This document shows, one piece after another, positions 63,054 to 64,000 of a stretch of DNA of 64,000 nucleotides. The stretch's first letter is position 1. Each line of letters begins with the position of its first letter. The notes under the pieces were generated by a model that made no database searches, was not told where the DNA came from, and saw nothing but the letters and a program-made list of their open reading frames with translations. The DNA is from Chitinophagaceae bacterium (lineage in GTDB: Bacteria > Bacteroidota > Bacteroidia > Chitinophagales > Chitinophagaceae), in assembly GCA_017307755.1 (NCBI GenBank), contig JAFKGQ010000004.1, forward strand, positions 310,001-374,000. Reading direction: 5' to 3'. Position numbers and translations under genes: made by a program.

Positions 63054-64000
63054 TTATGCTATTTTAATGGTATTACTGAATAATAGGGTTACCCGGTTGC
63101 CCGTACCGCCCAGTGTATCTATGTGTAGCTTTCCCTCTAGCTTGGATAATAACTCCAGGATGATCTTATAACCCAGGCCCTGATTATCATTATGTGCCTG
63201 GTAAGTATTATTAAGGAGGGCATCCGTCAGGTGTTTGTCCATGCTTTTGCCGGTGTCGGTTATGGTGATGCGAATGGTATCTGTAGTCTGTGTGGCTTCA
63301 ATCCTGATCTCTCCATCGATGGTGTATTTGTTGGCATTGTCTGTAAGGTTGCGGATGAGCAGCTTCAATATATTGGTGTCGGAGATCAGCGCAACGGATG
63401 GAGGAACCAGGTTGAGCACTGTATTATGGCGCATGTCGGCTCCGGGTTCGTAGAGGGAGACGATCTCTCCGACAATCTCGCGCAGGTCGATCCTTTCCCG
63501 CCGTACGACAAAACCTTCCTTCTGCGCATTTATCCATATGAGGAAGTCCTGTACGAATGCATACAGGTCTTGCGTTGCATTCCGGAACTTTTCCAACATT
63601 TCATCCATGGTTGAGCCCGTCACCTGTCTGCGATGCTCATAGATATGATCGGCCAGCATATGCAGGAAGCGGAGGGGTGAGCGCAGGTCGTGCAAAATAA
63701 TTGCGATCATCTTTTCTTTTACCCGGTTGCTTTCGGACAATGCCAGGGTCCTCTCCTCCACCTTTTTTTCCAGATCCCGGGACCTTTGGGCCTGCCGGCG
63801 ATATCTAAGCCAAAAGATAAAGGGGAGGATGCTGACAGCCGTCACTGCCGCCAGGAGCCGGAACCAAATTGTCTCATACCAGTAGGGGAGTATGGTCCAG
63901 CGGACCGTCTTATAGCTATAGCCAGAATTACCGTCCTGTTTCCGGATGGTCAGGGTGTACCTTCCTTTGCGCAGACCGGTGAGCGCCAACTTTTCGTCTT
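63054..64000 (-). CDS. Y_Y_Y-type sensor histidine kinase, C-terminal part (runs off the window)
   Basis: The visible part is 315 residues. It starts inside the Y_Y_Y domain (LTGLRKGRYTLTIRKQDG, then VRWTILPYWYETIW), has a membrane helix (FRLLAAVTAVSILPFIFWL), an H-box (IIALHDLRSPLRF type, seen as IAIILHDLRSPLRFLHM), and ATP-binding boxes (RNLTDNANKYT, ITDTGKSMD, NQGLGYKIILELL). The G1 box has Lys-Ser where many have Gly. The sensor region lies outside. It is paired with the regulator 13 bases downstream. Confidence 0.88.
   Translation of the reverse strand, partial: DEKLALTGLRKGRYTLTIRKQDGNSGYSYKTVRWTILPYWYETIWFRLLAAVTAVSILPFIFWLRYRRQAQRSRDLEKKVEERTLALSESNRVKEKMIAIILHDLRSPLRFLHMLADHIYEHRRQVTGSTMDEMLEKFRNATQDLYAFVQDFLIWINAQKEGFVVRRERIDLREIVGEIVSLYEPGADMRHNTVLNLVPPSVALISDTNILKLLIRNLTDNANKYTIDGEIRIEATQTTDTIRITITDTGKSMDKHLTDALLNNTYQAHNDNQGLGYKIILELLSKLEGKLHIDTLGGTGNRVTLLFSNTIKIA

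Noticed and set aside
1..64000. CRISPR array, tRNA, rRNA, insertion sequence or prophage
   Set aside because: No repeat-spacer pattern, cloverleaf, transposase or phage structural gene could be recognised.

Overview
The window looks like chromosomal DNA of a Bacteroidota member, most likely a Chitinophagaceae-type soil or plant-associated bacterium. The evidence is two SusC/SusD loci each led by an ECF sigma factor and a FecR anti-sigma factor, TAnnTTTG promoter boxes, a protein with a gliding-motility/type IX secretion C-terminal domain, Y_Y_Y-type sensor kinases, and many lipoproteins and TonB-dependent proteins. Base composition is near 50% GC. I saw no rRNA, tRNA, CRISPR array, insertion sequence or phage genes.

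Layout. 1-26.6 kb is a mosaic of housekeeping and regulatory genes: a subtilisin-like protease (cut by the window edge), an acyltransferase-like membrane protein, a HAD phosphatase, an orphan response regulator, a degenerate ECF-sigma/membrane-protein pair, two AraC regulators, a short histidine kinase, an L,D-transpeptidase, a full Y_Y_Y kinase/response-regulator pair, a sigma fragment, and an ECF sigma/HEAT anti-sigma/two DUF4097-like operon. A PAP2 phosphatase, a DoxX protein, a large adhesin-like secreted protein, a UPF1-like helicase, an FMN reductase and a metallo-beta-lactamase-fold protein follow.

26.7-28.0 kb holds the most notable item: a 59-residue peptide ending in CPACGMG, directly overlapping a DUF692 (MNIO) enzyme gene. 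This is a two-gene candidate RiPP locus resembling the chryseobasin (ChrA/ChrH) type.

28.0-42.6 kb is polysaccharide utilisation locus 1: ECF sigma, FecR, SusC, SusD, beta-helix protein, GH36-like hydrolase, and a 1440-residue fusion of GH42, GH43-like and SGNH esterase domains. 42.6-47.5 kb is a spacer of unrelated genes, including a truncated AAA ATPase. 47.5-60.0 kb is locus 2: ECF sigma, FecR, SusC, SusD, two tandem DUF1680/GH127-type enzymes, and an SGNH-TPR protein. Together the two loci suggest breakdown of arabinose- and galactose-rich plant polymers such as arabinogalactan (inference). Both FecR-SusC junctions carry a similar RNA hairpin plus a shared TTTAAACAAT motif.

60.0-64.0 kb has a DHFR-like reductase, a short-chain dehydrogenase pseudogene with an internal deletion, a GlxA-type AraC regulator, and another LuxR response regulator with its Y_Y_Y kinase running off the window end.
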